Origin: an uncultured Bacteroidales bacterium
GTDB taxonomy: Bacteria > Bacteroidota > Bacteroidia > Bacteroidales > WCHB1-69
Assembly (NCBI GenBank): GCA_900316305.1
Contig: ONCM01000004.1
Coordinates: forward strand, 25,132 to 89,131
Direction of reading: 5' to 3'
Length of the DNA stretch: 64,000 nucleotides
A model generated the notes under the pieces. It was not told the origin of the DNA, searched no databases, and was given only the letters and a program-made list of their open reading frames with translations. Below are positions 28,790 through 36,813 of this stretch, one piece after another. A program made the translations under genes and the position numbers. The number at the start of each line of letters is the position of its first letter. Within the stretch, counting starts at the first letter, position 1.

Positions 28790-29821
28790 TTATCGTGTGA
28801 CGACTTCGCCGGTTAAGGCAATGGTATAGACCTGCTCTCCATCGTCGTGCATGACGATCACGCGGATGAGTGCGGGTTCCGTTTCCACGCGCACGTTGGC
28901 GTTGGGCGACTGTGCCTCGGCCTCCACCTGCGGGATATGGCCGCTGTTGTCGCAGAACCAAGCGTAGTCAGTGCGGTCGGGATCGAAATCCGGCAGCGGC
29001 TGCCCGTCAATCTTGAGGTAGGAGAGCCGCTTGTTGTATATCATCTCTATGTCGTCGATGATCAGTTTGTCGCCGCTGTTGCCGCCTTTGGCAACTTTGT
29101 TGGTCGAGAAGCAGACAAGGATGTAGGAGGGCGTGCGTGTGGTAGATTTTACCACACGGTTTTGCTCATCGTAGTAGGTGAAGGCGAATTTGTAGCGGTG
29201 CCATTTCTGGTCGTTCGGATCCTTGAACTCGCAGAAGGCGTTTCCGATTTTGCCTTTCTGTGGGGTGGAAGCCGTATGCGTGGAAATGTCTTTGTACGCT
29301 AAGTTGCCATGTAAGTGAAATTTGGCGATGGCTACCGTGGAAGGTTTCTTCATGTCAAATTTGCACCAGAAATAGACCGAGTCGGGACGGCCGGTGAACG
29401 TCATCGCAGCCTTGTGCCCGCACTTGTTCTCCTTATCGGTGTAGGTGCAGTTGTCCGAACTCTTGTTGTCGGGCGAAGCAAATTGCATCTGGCCTGTGGT
29501 GAGTACCCCGTTGACGAGGTTGCCGGCGATGGTCACCGCGTAAATCTCGCAGCCGTAGCCGGTATGGCCGGTCACGCGGTTACTGTGATTCTTGGTCGTC
29601 TGTCCGCAACCCCACGAGTAGATGCCCTTGAGCTGACAGTCGCCGTCGCCGTAGGAGTGCCAGGATTTGGGCACTGCATTGCCCTTGTCGGTGGTGGTCC
29701 ACTGCTCGAAACCCTTGTTCAGGACCTGCGTCTGCGCAGAAGTGGAATTGCAAATTAATACTTGAAGGCTGATAATAAGACCCGCCATCACGAGCCAAAA
29801 CCCTCTATTTCGTCTATTCAT
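28790..29821 (-). CDS. Secreted PCMD-like protein
   Basis: I chose the ATG at 29821, giving 343 residues with a signal peptide (MNRRNRGFWLVMAGLIIS...). Five or more further in-frame ATGs lie upstream in a 12-bp tandem repeat and would only add MNNT units. The mature protein has a beta-rich ligand-binding-like domain (FEQWTTTDKGNAVPKSWHSYG, PDSVYFWCKFDM, KLIIDDIEMIY) that resembles the PCMD (putative carbohydrate metabolism) family, then a short Ig-like tail (residues about 255-343). The function is unproven. The neighbouring secreted esterase suggests a role in glycan use. Confidence 0.7.
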   Translation of the reverse strand: MNRRNRGFWLVMAGLIISLQVLICNSTSAQTQVLNKGFEQWTTTDKGNAVPKSWHSYGDGDCQLKGIYSWGCGQTTKNHSNRVTGHTGYGCEIYAVTIAGNLVNGVLTTGQMQFASPDNKSSDNCTYTDKENKCGHKAAMTFTGRPDSVYFWCKFDMKKPSTVAIAKFHLHGNLAYKDISTHTASTPQKGKIGNAFCEFKDPNDQKWHRYKFAFTYYDEQNRVVKSTTRTPSYILVCFSTNKVAKGGNSGDKLIIDDIEMIYNKRLSYLKIDGQPLPDFDPDRTDYAWFCDNSGHIPQVEAEAQSPNANVRVETEPALIRVIVMHDDGEQVYTIALTGEVVTR

Positions 29822-29928
29822 CGTATTATTCATCGTATTATTCATCGTATTATTCATCGTATTATTCATCGTATTATTCATCGTCATTCATCGTCATTAT
29901 TCATCGCTCATTCATCGTGTTATTCATC
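29817..29928. repeat. 12-bp tandem repeat at the start of the PCMD-like gene
   Basis: The minus strand reads ATGAATAATACG repeated about five times, then degenerate copies. The same unit (ATGAATGRTACG) forms the array before ftsY at 41141-41245. The array supplies several in-frame ATGs upstream of the likely start and reaches into the 3' end of the esterase gene. Confidence 0.9.
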
Positions 29929-31072
29929 GTTGGTTCCAAAACAGTGTCTGGGCATATTCGGTGAAATAGACACGCCAGTTGCGCCAGGTGTGGCCGCCCT
30001 TGGTGTTATACATGGTGTAAAGGATATGTTTGCGCTGCATTCTTTTGCGAAACTTGTTGATACGGTGGTGGAAGAAATCTGCCGTGCCGCCGCCAATCCA
30101 ATAGTAGGCGTAATTGTTGTTCGGGAGCTGCTTGCCACCTACCACGGGCGAGAACAGTCCGATGGACGAGAACGTGCTGTCGTACATGTTGGCCAGGTTG
30201 GCGGACTGTTTGGCACCGGCGGAGAGTCCTGCCACGGCGCGGCTACCCTGCTTTTGCGAGAAACGGTATAAGCCACTTAGGTAGGCGTCCATTTCTGGGT
30301 AGCAGTGCTCGAATTCCAGATCGTTCCAAGCAGGGTAGAGGAAAATGTTCTTCAATAGGCCGATGTTCTCCTTCTGGGCGATCAAGCTGACGGGGTTGGC
30401 GTCGGGCATCACCATGATCATCGGTTTTGCGCGACGCTCTACGATGAGGTTGTCGAGCACCTGCGCGGCACGACCACGGTCCATCCACGCGGTCTCATTG
30501 CCGTTGAGCCCGTGCAACAGGTAAAGAACAGGGTAGTCCTGACCGCTTTCGGCGTATTGGGGTGGGGTATAGACGATTATCCTGCGGATTTTCTCTTCAT
30601 TGGAAGACTGGAACTCCACGGTGTCTAACCGGCCATGGAGCGGATCCCAGAGGTACATATCGGTCTGCGGGGTGCCGCCGATGATGAAAACGCTCCGTCT
30701 TTCATCATGCACACGCACGGAATCCGGGTTGGCGGGGTCGCAGATTCTCTTGCCGTTTCGTTCGAATTGGTAGGTATAAACCTCGGGCGCCATCGGAGGC
30801 GTGGTGTAAGTCCAAATCCCGTCGCTGTCCTTGGTCATCCGCACGGAATGGTAGTCCTCGGTCAGTATGGTTTTGGTCTCTTTTTTCAACTCGCCGTCAC
30901 AGAATAATTTGACGGAAAAAGCCGTGCTGTCCGCATAACGGAACACCACTGTCCGGTCTGGATTGATGGTCAACGACACATTCTGCGCCTGAATGCCTGC
31001 AACAAGGGCAAAGAATGTGATGAAAAATGCAACAAAAAATTTATATTTTATTCTTAACTTATTCAAAATCAT
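29924..31072 (-). CDS. Secreted esterase (alpha/beta hydrolase, feruloyl/enterochelin esterase-like)
   Basis: The 382-residue protein has a signal peptide (residues 1-29, ending AGIQAQ), an N-terminal Ig-like domain to about residue 120 of the CBM48/E-set type, and an esterase domain. The nucleophile elbow is GLSAG, and a late GGHTW holds the likely catalytic His. LYLLHGLNGNETAW forms the oxyanion region. Relatives include the esterase domains of xylanases and Fes-type hydrolases, so an ester on a plant polysaccharide is a reasonable substrate guess. It is divergent from the CNNM gene and upstream of the PCMD-like gene on the same strand. Confidence 0.88.
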   Translation of the reverse strand: MILNKLRIKYKFFVAFFITFFALVAGIQAQNVSLTINPDRTVVFRYADSTAFSVKLFCDGELKKETKTILTEDYHSVRMTKDSDGIWTYTTPPMAPEVYTYQFERNGKRICDPANPDSVRVHDERRSVFIIGGTPQTDMYLWDPLHGRLDTVEFQSSNEEKIRRIIVYTPPQYAESGQDYPVLYLLHGLNGNETAWMDRGRAAQVLDNLIVERRAKPMIMVMPDANPVSLIAQKENIGLLKNIFLYPAWNDLEFEHCYPEMDAYLSGLYRFSQKQGSRAVAGLSAGAKQSANLANMYDSTFSSIGLFSPVVGGKQLPNNNYAYYWIGGGTADFFHHRINKFRKRMQRKHILYTMYNTKGGHTWRNWRVYFTEYAQTLFWNQR

Positions 31073-31101
31073 ACCCTTTACGCAACTCTCAATTGGGGCT
31101 G

Positions 31102-31109
31102 CAAAAATA
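31102..31109 (-). promoter_or_regulatory. -7 box for the esterase gene
   Basis: Minus-strand TATTTTTG (TAnnTTTG) lies 30 bp before the ATG at 31072. Confidence 0.6.
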
Positions 31110-31149
31110 CAATATTTTTATATAGGTTATAAAGCATTCATAGAAATTG

Positions 31150-31157
31150 TATCTTTG
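31150..31157 (+). promoter_or_regulatory. -7 box for the CNNM/CorC-type gene
   Basis: TATCTTTG (TAnnTTTG) is followed by GCAC. It is divergent from the esterase box 40 bp away and leaves a leader of about 95 nt that contains a short reading frame (31195-31251). Confidence 0.6.
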
Positions 31158-31194
31158 CACCGTTTTTTAACAAAAGCAATATTCGCATAAAATA

Positions 31195-31251
31195 ATGAAT
31201 GTCAGTATTTTCGAGATATTAATCACCAATATTCTGCCTGAGAATAGATAG
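31195..31251 (+). CDS. Possible 18-codon leader peptide before the CNNM gene
   Basis: ATG at 31195 reads MNVSIFEILITNILPENR and stops at 31249-31251, two bases before the ATG of the next gene, in another frame. The tight spacing would allow translational coupling. It may equally be chance; I know of no family. Confidence 0.25.
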   Translation: MNVSIFEILITNILPENR

Positions 31252-31253
31252 CC

Positions 31254-32555
31254 ATGATACGTCTTCTTGTCATCCTTTTACTGATTTTGGCCAACGGCTT
31301 TTTCTCGATGAGCGAGATTGCCATCGTCTCGTTTAGGAAAATCCGTATCGACAAATATGCCGAGAAACATCCCAAAGCTGTTCGCAAAGCCCTGTTCTTG
31401 CAGGATCATCAGGAGGAGTTCCTAGCCTCCATTCAGGTCTGCAGCACCCTCACCAGCCTGTTGACGGGTTTCATCGGCGGTGCCGCTCTGTCGCCCTACT
31501 TGGAGACGCTGTTCCTTTGGATGAACATGTCCGCGCCGCTGGCCTCTACCACCGCTCTGATTCTCGGCTTCTTGATTGTCACGTATGTTACCATCGTGCT
31601 GGGCGAGCTAGTGCCCAAAACCATCGGCCTTTCCAAACCCGAGCGTGTCTCTGTGTCTGTGGCTCCCATCATGGACTTCATTCGCGTGGTTTTCAAGCCC
31701 GCTGTGAAAGCCCTTTCCGGTACTACGGTGCTGATTGACAAGATTCTCGGTGTCAAGGCAAACGAAGACCATTTGACTGAGGATGAATTGCTGGATATTA
31801 TCAAGGAGGCTGGCGAAACCGATGTCATTGAGGAGGAACAGAGCGAGATGCACGAGAATATCTTCACCTTCGCCGACAAACGCGCCGTGCATGTCATGAT
31901 CCACCGTTCTGAAATCGAGTGGATTGACATCAACCAGTCGGAGGAGGAGTTTATCAAGCAGCTGTACGACTTCACCGTTAGTCGTGTGCTTGTGTGTGAC
32001 AAACATGTGGAAAACTACCTCGGTGTGCTGAATATCAAGGATTTCTTCATGGAATTGCAGAAGAACGGCAAGGCTGACATCCGCTCCATGTTGGATGAGC
32101 CGCTGGTCTTCACGGAGAACACCGATGCGCAGGACATCCTCAACGCCTTCCGCCAGAAACAGTACTACTTTGGTATTGTGGTCGATGAGTTCGGCGACTT
32201 GGCCGGTATCGTCACGTTGCACGATATTATCGAAAATATTATCGGCGAGATGCCTGAGGAAGAGGAAGTTGTGGAGCCCGATATCACTGAGTGCGAAGAT
32301 CATTCCGTATTGGTGAAGGGCGATGCCCCCATCGATGTGCTCACCGACGTGATTGACGGCTACGAGGTCGATTACGATGAAATCGACTACTCCACGGTGG
32401 CCGGTTTCATGGTCGATCATCTTGAAACCATCCCGAAAGTTGGAGATTCGTTCGAATTCATGGGCTACCACCTCGAAATTGTTAAAATGGACCACAATCG
32501 CATCGACGAGGTCCGCGTGAAATATATCACGGATTCAGAAAATGAATCCAATTAA
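31254..32555 (+). CDS. CNNM/CorC-type membrane protein with CBS domains
   Basis: The 433-residue protein has an N-terminal DUF21/CNNM membrane domain (residues about 1-170, with FFSMSEIAIVSFRKIRID and the conserved VLGELVPKTIGLS), a CBS pair (about 200-330) and a C-terminal CorC_HlyC domain (about 345-430). The family is linked to magnesium and cobalt efflux or homeostasis; the older label hemolysin is misleading. It is divergent from the esterase gene. A 28-bp palindrome separates it from the lipoprotein gene downstream, so it may not share a transcript with that gene. Confidence 0.93.
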   Translation: MIRLLVILLLILANGFFSMSEIAIVSFRKIRIDKYAEKHPKAVRKALFLQDHQEEFLASIQVCSTLTSLLTGFIGGAALSPYLETLFLWMNMSAPLASTTALILGFLIVTYVTIVLGELVPKTIGLSKPERVSVSVAPIMDFIRVVFKPAVKALSGTTVLIDKILGVKANEDHLTEDELLDIIKEAGETDVIEEEQSEMHENIFTFADKRAVHVMIHRSEIEWIDINQSEEEFIKQLYDFTVSRVLVCDKHVENYLGVLNIKDFFMELQKNGKADIRSMLDEPLVFTENTDAQDILNAFRQKQYYFGIVVDEFGDLAGIVTLHDIIENIIGEMPEEEEVVEPDITECEDHSVLVKGDAPIDVLTDVIDGYEVDYDEIDYSTVAGFMVDHLETIPKVGDSFEFMGYHLEIVKMDHNRIDEVRVKYITDSENESN

Positions 32556-32560
32556 CCCAT

Positions 32561-32588
32561 GTAGAGACGTTTCCTGAAACGTCTCTAC
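32561..32588. repeat. 28-bp palindromic repeat, copy 6
   Basis: Arms GTAGAGACG and CGTCTCTAC flank the core TTTCCTGAAA. It starts 5 bp after the CNNM stop and could act as a terminator-like hairpin. Confidence 0.92.
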
Positions 32589-32597
32589 AATTGTTTG

Positions 32598-33017
32598 ATG
32601 ATTATGATAATGAACAAATTACGTCAGAAAAAACAACAAATATTGCGGTTCCTGTTCGGATCATTTTCCGTGACCGCCCTCATGTTCACCTTCCAGGCCT
32701 GCTACGGGATGCCGGATGATTATCGATATCCGATGGAAGGGAAGGTCGTTTCGGAGTCTACTGAAGAACCCATTCCTGACATCCGGGTCATTGCGGAGAG
32801 AAACGGCGTCATGGTCGATAAAATTATTAGCACGGATTCTAATGGATATTTTGAACTCAATGTGGAGGCTCTGAAATTGGATTCGGTGAACATCCATTTA
32901 AAGGATGAGGACGGGGAAAATAATGGTCTCTATGCCGATTTGGACACGGTATTAAGCGTTGAGGACGCCATTTGTCATCTGAATGTCTTGAAAATGAAGG
33001 GGAAAAGTGTCGAATAG
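32598..33017 (+). CDS. Radical SAM-associated putative lipoprotein
   Basis: The protein is about 139 residues; several ATGs (32598, 32604, 32610) could be the start. A basic N-terminus and hydrophobic stretch lead to a lipobox-like FQAC, with the mature chain beginning CYGMPDDYRYP. The rest is a small beta-sandwich resembling a carboxypeptidase-regulatory/transthyretin-like domain (MEGKVVSESTEEPIPDIRVIAE). It overlaps the radical SAM gene by 11 bp. The pair matches, as far as I recall, the Bacteroidota rSAM/lipoprotein system, in which the lipoprotein may be the substrate or partner of the enzyme. The function of the system is not known to me. Confidence 0.75.
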   Translation: MIMIMNKLRQKKQQILRFLFGSFSVTALMFTFQACYGMPDDYRYPMEGKVVSESTEEPIPDIRVIAERNGVMVDKIISTDSNGYFELNVEALKLDSVNIHLKDEDGENNGLYADLDTVLSVEDAICHLNVLKMKGKSVE

Positions 33018-34077
33018 TCACATCAAGCCCTTCAAGCGCTGGCTGTTTCGGGTTTTCCGCAAAAACGAGACAGAAATCCACGAGTTGAATTACCTTTTTT
33101 GGGAATGCACGTGGCGTTGCAACTTGTCTTGCCGTCATTGCGGCTCGGATTGCAAATCAGAGAGTTGCGTTCCCGATATGCCTTTCCATGACTTTCTGAA
33201 GGCGGTGGAACCGTTAGCGCAACGCTATCCCCGCAACACGGTGATTGTGGCCATCACCGGTGGCGAACCTTTGCTGCGACCCGATTTGGCGGAATGTGGC
33301 AAGGCGTTGAGGGAAAAAGGGTTACGTTGGGGAATCGTCACCAACGGGATGCTGTACGACGAGGCAAAGCACGCCAAGCTGCTCGCCGCGGGACTCTCCT
33401 CCATCACGGTGAGTTTGGACGGTTTGGAAGCGACCCACAACTGGCTGCGCAACCATCCCGAAAGCTTCCAGAGGGCATTGCGCGCCTTGCGGCTTATCGC
33501 ACTTACCTCCGGACTTTCGTATGACGTGGTGACCTGCGTGCACCAGCGAAATCTTCCGGAACTCCCTCAGCTCAAAGAACTTCTGATAGAAAATGGGATT
33601 AAGAACTGGCGGCTGTTTACGATTTCTCCCATCGGGCGGGCAGCGCACAACGACGAACTGCAGCTTTCCCGCGCGCAGGTAGAAGAGGTGATGCGGTTCA
33701 TTGCCGAAACGCGTCGCGAAAACCGTATCCATCTGACGTTCAGCTGCGAAGCCTACACGGGCAAGTACGAGGAGCAGGTCCGCGACAGCTACTTCTTCTG
33801 CCGGGCGGGCATCAACATCGGCAGCGTGCTGATCAACGGCGACATCTCCGCCTGCCCTAACATCGACCGCAGTTTCGTGCAGGGCAACATCTATCAAGAT
33901 GATCTGCTGGATGTTTGGGACAACCGGTTCCAACTCATGCGCGAACGGACGTGGATGCGCACGGGTATGTGTGAAAAATGCAAAGACTTCAAACAGTGCC
34001 TCGGTGGCGCGATGCATCTTCGGCCGTCAGCAAATGACAATATATTAAGATGTTACAATTTTCGGGCGGTGAAATGA
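33007..34077 (+). CDS. Radical SAM/SPASM enzyme paired with the lipoprotein
   Basis: This 356-residue protein starts at a GTG inside the end of the lipoprotein gene (11-bp overlap). The radical SAM cluster motif C-x3-C-x2-C is at Cys38, Cys42 and Cys45 (RCNLSCRHCG), followed by ITGGEPLLRPDL and VSLDG. C-terminal Cys residues (FFCRAGIN, ISACPNI, MCEKCKDFKQCLGG and a last RCYNF) form a SPASM domain for auxiliary Fe-S clusters. SPASM enzymes usually modify peptides or proteins. The fixed pairing points to the lipoprotein as target or co-factor; that is inference. Confidence 0.9.
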   Translation: MSNSHIKPFKRWLFRVFRKNETEIHELNYLFWECTWRCNLSCRHCGSDCKSESCVPDMPFHDFLKAVEPLAQRYPRNTVIVAITGGEPLLRPDLAECGKALREKGLRWGIVTNGMLYDEAKHAKLLAAGLSSITVSLDGLEATHNWLRNHPESFQRALRALRLIALTSGLSYDVVTCVHQRNLPELPQLKELLIENGIKNWRLFTISPIGRAAHNDELQLSRAQVEEVMRFIAETRRENRIHLTFSCEAYTGKYEEQVRDSYFFCRAGINIGSVLINGDISACPNIDRSFVQGNIYQDDLLDVWDNRFQLMRERTWMRTGMCEKCKDFKQCLGGAMHLRPSANDNILRCYNFRAVK

Positions 34078-34156
34078 AACTTTTTTGCTCCAACTTCGTC
34101 TAACAAAAGTATAGAAAGCCAACAGCTAATAGCTAATAGCCAAAGTAATAGATGGA

Positions 34157-34774
34157 ATGATGAAAAATATAGCTTACATATATTTAGTACTACTTGCGAT
34201 GCTGCTCTCCCATGCGGGATTGTACGCGCAAGAGGCTGACAGTGTGACAGTTCCTGCCGACACCACTGTCTTGCCGATGGCTACTGGCTACGACTGGATC
34301 ACTTATCGAGGGAAGGCTGACATCATTGACACGGGTGGCACGCGGACTTGCAACTTCTACATGGTCAACCGCACTGACAGCATCCTCTACCTGAACATCC
34401 ACGCGTATGGCGTCGAGGTGATGCGGGCGGTCTTCACTCCGGACAGTGTCATTTACGTCAACAAACTGACCAGCCAATATTATCGGGATACGTATAAGCC
34501 TATTAACAAGTTTTTGCCGTTTTCCATTGATTTTCAGACTGTTCAGGCGTTGTTTAATGGCAGAACGGAGATGCTCCCGCAAGGACAGAAACTGTCGTAC
34601 GAGTATTCGGCTTTCGCGCCCGTGGATAGTGCCAGCTCCTTCTTTACGGAGTTCGTTTTCAAGGAGTTGAATCGTGTCATAGAGGTGCGTGGCAAGATCA
34701 AGGTCATCCGCTTGAATGTGCCTGGGGTGACGAATATCAGAATTCCCGAGAAGTTTGAGCGTATCACCTTGTAA
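34157..34774 (+). CDS. DUF4292-like envelope protein
   Basis: The 205-residue protein has a signal peptide (ending AGLYAQ) and a LolA-like beta structure typical of DUF4292: a repeated pattern of hydrophobic strands with LNIHAYGVEVMRAVFTPDSVIYVNKLTSQYY. Unlike many family members it has no lipobox Cys. A role in the envelope is likely; any lipid or lipoprotein handling is inferred from the fold only. It ends two bases before the queG-kdsD start, so the two are probably co-transcribed. Confidence 0.72.
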   Translation: MMKNIAYIYLVLLAMLLSHAGLYAQEADSVTVPADTTVLPMATGYDWITYRGKADIIDTGGTRTCNFYMVNRTDSILYLNIHAYGVEVMRAVFTPDSVIYVNKLTSQYYRDTYKPINKFLPFSIDFQTVQALFNGRTEMLPQGQKLSYEYSAFAPVDSASSFFTEFVFKELNRVIEVRGKIKVIRLNVPGVTNIRIPEKFERITL

Positions 34775-34776
34775 GT

Positions 34777-36675
34777 ATGGATCTCGAAGCACTTAGTTCA
34801 CAGCAGATTAAGTCTTGGGCGACGGACGTTGGTTTCCAAGACTGTGGCATTGCGCGTGCGCGGGTGCTTACGGAGGCGGAGGCAGAGTTCCAACATTCCA
34901 TTGAAAGTGGGCTGCACGCCGACATGCACTACTTGGAACGCAACATCGACAACCGGTTCAATCCCGAGAGCCTCTTGTCCGATTGCAAATCGGTTATCGT
35001 GGTGACATACAACTATTTGACGGATTTAGAACCGAAATCCGACAAGTATCGTACCGCCCGCTATACGTGGATTCAGGATTACCATATTTTGGTGAAAAAT
35101 CTGTTGGAACAGTTGGCGGTTAGGATTGTAAAAGAGTATCCTACCGTAAAATATAGGTCAACCGTGGATAGCTCTGCCATTTCCGAAAAACGCTGGGCGA
35201 TGGAGGCCGGGGTTGGGTGTATGGGCAAGAACGGTCTAATTCACAATCAGCATGGATCTTTCTTCGTGATTGGCATCCTGTTATTGGATCAGTTTTGCGA
35301 CCAATATGACGAATCTTTGCGAAAATCGGACTGTGGAGCATGTGAAATTTGCGTAAAAAGCTGTCCGGTAAATGCTTTGGAAACCCCTTTCCAAGTGGAC
35401 GCGAGACGGTGTGTTTCTTATCATAATACAGAAGATAAAACGCCGAATTACAATGAGTTGGCAGATGATAAGTACGTCTTCGGTTGTGACATTTGTCAGG
35501 AGGTTTGCCCTCGGAACAAGAAAAAAAATCCGAACCCGCTGAACGTATCGAAAAATTCCTTATTTTTGCCGCTCGAAAATGATGACTTGGAAACGCTGAC
35601 TGAAACGGATTTCAAGCGTTATTTTTCGGATACTTCGATTCTTAGAAGGAAGTATGCAAGATTTCGTTCTTTGATAGAAGCAAAAAGGCAACGAGAGCAT
35701 CTTTATAGAATGGAACCACAAGAAATTATCCAATATGCCACGAAAGTGGTGCGCGAGGAGGCCGAAGCGGTAGCGAAGCTTGCTGAGTACATGGATGACA
35801 ATTTTGTGAAAGCCGTTCAAGAGATTATCAAGAGCAAAGGTCGCGTCATCGTGACGGGAATAGGGAAGAGCGCCATCATCGGTCAGAAGATCGTGGGGAC
35901 GTTCAACTCAACAGGAACGCCGGCTGTGTTTATGCACGCCGCCGATGCTGTTCACGGCGACTTGGGCATCATTCAGAAAGATGATATTGTGGTCTGCATC
36001 TCCAAAAGCGGGAACACGCCGGAAATAGCCCTGCTGATTCCGTTTTTGAAAGCCAACGGAAACCTTCTCATCGCCATTGTCGGTGATATGGAGTCACTCT
36101 TGGCAAAAGAAGCCCACTGTGTGTTGAACTGCACAGTGTCGCGGGAAGCAAGTCCCAATCATCTGGCCCCGACCAGTAGTGCTATGGCTCAGTTGGCTAT
36201 CGGCGATGCCCTGGCTTCAACGCTGATCAAGATGCGCGGATTCTCCACGGAGGACTTCGCGAAATTGCATCCGGGTGGTATCCTCGGCAAACGGACCCGC
36301 ATGAAAGTGCTGGATCTGTATAAACTGAACGAGGTGCCCGCCGTCAGCAAGGAAGCGGGAATGCAGGAGATTATTTTGGAAATCTCCGGAAAACGCTTGG
36401 GCGTTACGGCAGTCGTCGAAGGTGGAAAGGTGATCGGTGCCATCACTGACGGTGATCTCCGCCGCGCCATCCAACATCACCAGGAAATCATGTCCCTCAA
36501 AGCTGAGGACATTATGACCCGGAAACCCAAAACCATCCACGAGAACACCCTCGCCGTGGATGCGTTGCAAATGATGAAAAATCATCAGATCACCAACATC
36601 TTTGTGGTGAGCGATGATGACAAGTACTTGGGTGTGATTCACATCCACGACATCATCAAGGAGGGTATTTATTAA
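34777..36675 (+). CDS. QueG-KdsD fusion: epoxyqueuosine reductase plus arabinose-5-phosphate isomerase
   Basis: One 632-residue frame holds two normally separate enzymes. Residues 1-311 are QueG, the cobalamin-dependent last step of queuosine synthesis in tRNA: Asp131 in VDSSAISEKRW, and ferredoxin-like cysteines 186, 189, 192, 196 and 212, 237, 240, 244. Residues 312-632 are KdsD/KpsF, which makes arabinose-5-phosphate for Kdo and lipopolysaccharide: SIS domain (GIGKSAIIGQK, SKSGNTPE) and two CBS domains. The KdsD part begins at its own ATG (35710) in frame, with no stop or linker. Either the two are truly fused, or the isomerase is also made from the internal start. I find no frameshift sign; a lost stop codon would explain it. 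Confidence 0.9.
   Translation: MDLEALSSQQIKSWATDVGFQDCGIARARVLTEAEAEFQHSIESGLHADMHYLERNIDNRFNPESLLSDCKSVIVVTYNYLTDLEPKSDKYRTARYTWIQDYHILVKNLLEQLAVRIVKEYPTVKYRSTVDSSAISEKRWAMEAGVGCMGKNGLIHNQHGSFFVIGILLLDQFCDQYDESLRKSDCGACEICVKSCPVNALETPFQVDARRCVSYHNTEDKTPNYNELADDKYVFGCDICQEVCPRNKKKNPNPLNVSKNSLFLPLENDDLETLTETDFKRYFSDTSILRRKYARFRSLIEAKRQREHLYRMEPQEIIQYATKVVREEAEAVAKLAEYMDDNFVKAVQEIIKSKGRVIVTGIGKSAIIGQKIVGTFNSTGTPAVFMHAADAVHGDLGIIQKDDIVVCISKSGNTPEIALLIPFLKANGNLLIAIVGDMESLLAKEAHCVLNCTVSREASPNHLAPTSSAMAQLAIGDALASTLIKMRGFSTEDFAKLHPGGILGKRTRMKVLDLYKLNEVPAVSKEAGMQEIILEISGKRLGVTAVVEGGKVIGAITDGDLRRAIQHHQEIMSLKAEDIMTRKPKTIHENTLAVDALQMMKNHQITNIFVVSDDDKYLGVIHIHDIIKEGIY
35561..35568 (+). promoter_or_regulatory. 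Possible internal -7 box upstream of the KdsD part
   Basis: TATTTTTG (TAnnTTTG) lies inside the queG part, 141 bp before the kdsD ATG at 35710. No -33 element is clear. It could permit separate expression of the isomerase. Confidence 0.3.
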
Positions 36676-36758
36676 GCCCAGGTGGCGGAATGGTAGACGC
36701 GCTACATTCAGGGTGTAGTATCCGAACGGATGTGCAAGTTCGACTCTTGTTCTGGGCA
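36676..36758 (+). tRNA. tRNA-Leu (anticodon CAG)
   Basis: The 83-nt gene folds with acceptor GCCCAGG/TCTGGGC, anticodon stem CTACA/TGTAG with loop TTCAGGG, and a long variable arm as in class II leucine tRNAs. The CCA end is not encoded. It starts on the base after the TAA of the queG-kdsD gene, so it must be cut from that transcript or have a promoter within the gene. Confidence 0.93.
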
Positions 36759-36765
36759 CTTTCAA

Positions 36766-36791
36766 GAAAGACGGTTAAATGGCCGTCTTTC
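36766..36791 (+). terminator. Hairpin after tRNA-Leu
   Basis: GAAAGACGG (36766-36774) pairs with CCGTCTTTC (36783-36791). The T-tract after it is weak (ATTGTTTT), so some read-through into rsmI is likely. Confidence 0.6.
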
Positions 36792-36813
36792 ATTGTTTTA
36801 GAATATTCCTGTT

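Noticed and set aside
29822-29887. MNNT-repeat N-terminus of the PCMD-like protein
   Set aside because: It is translated tandem repeat in front of a good signal peptide that has its own ATG (29821).
34777-36675. Frameshifted or chimeric assembly at the QueG-KdsD join
   Set aside because: Both halves are complete in the same frame and both keep their key residues; no local change of frame is needed. Sequencing error still cannot be excluded from one sequence.
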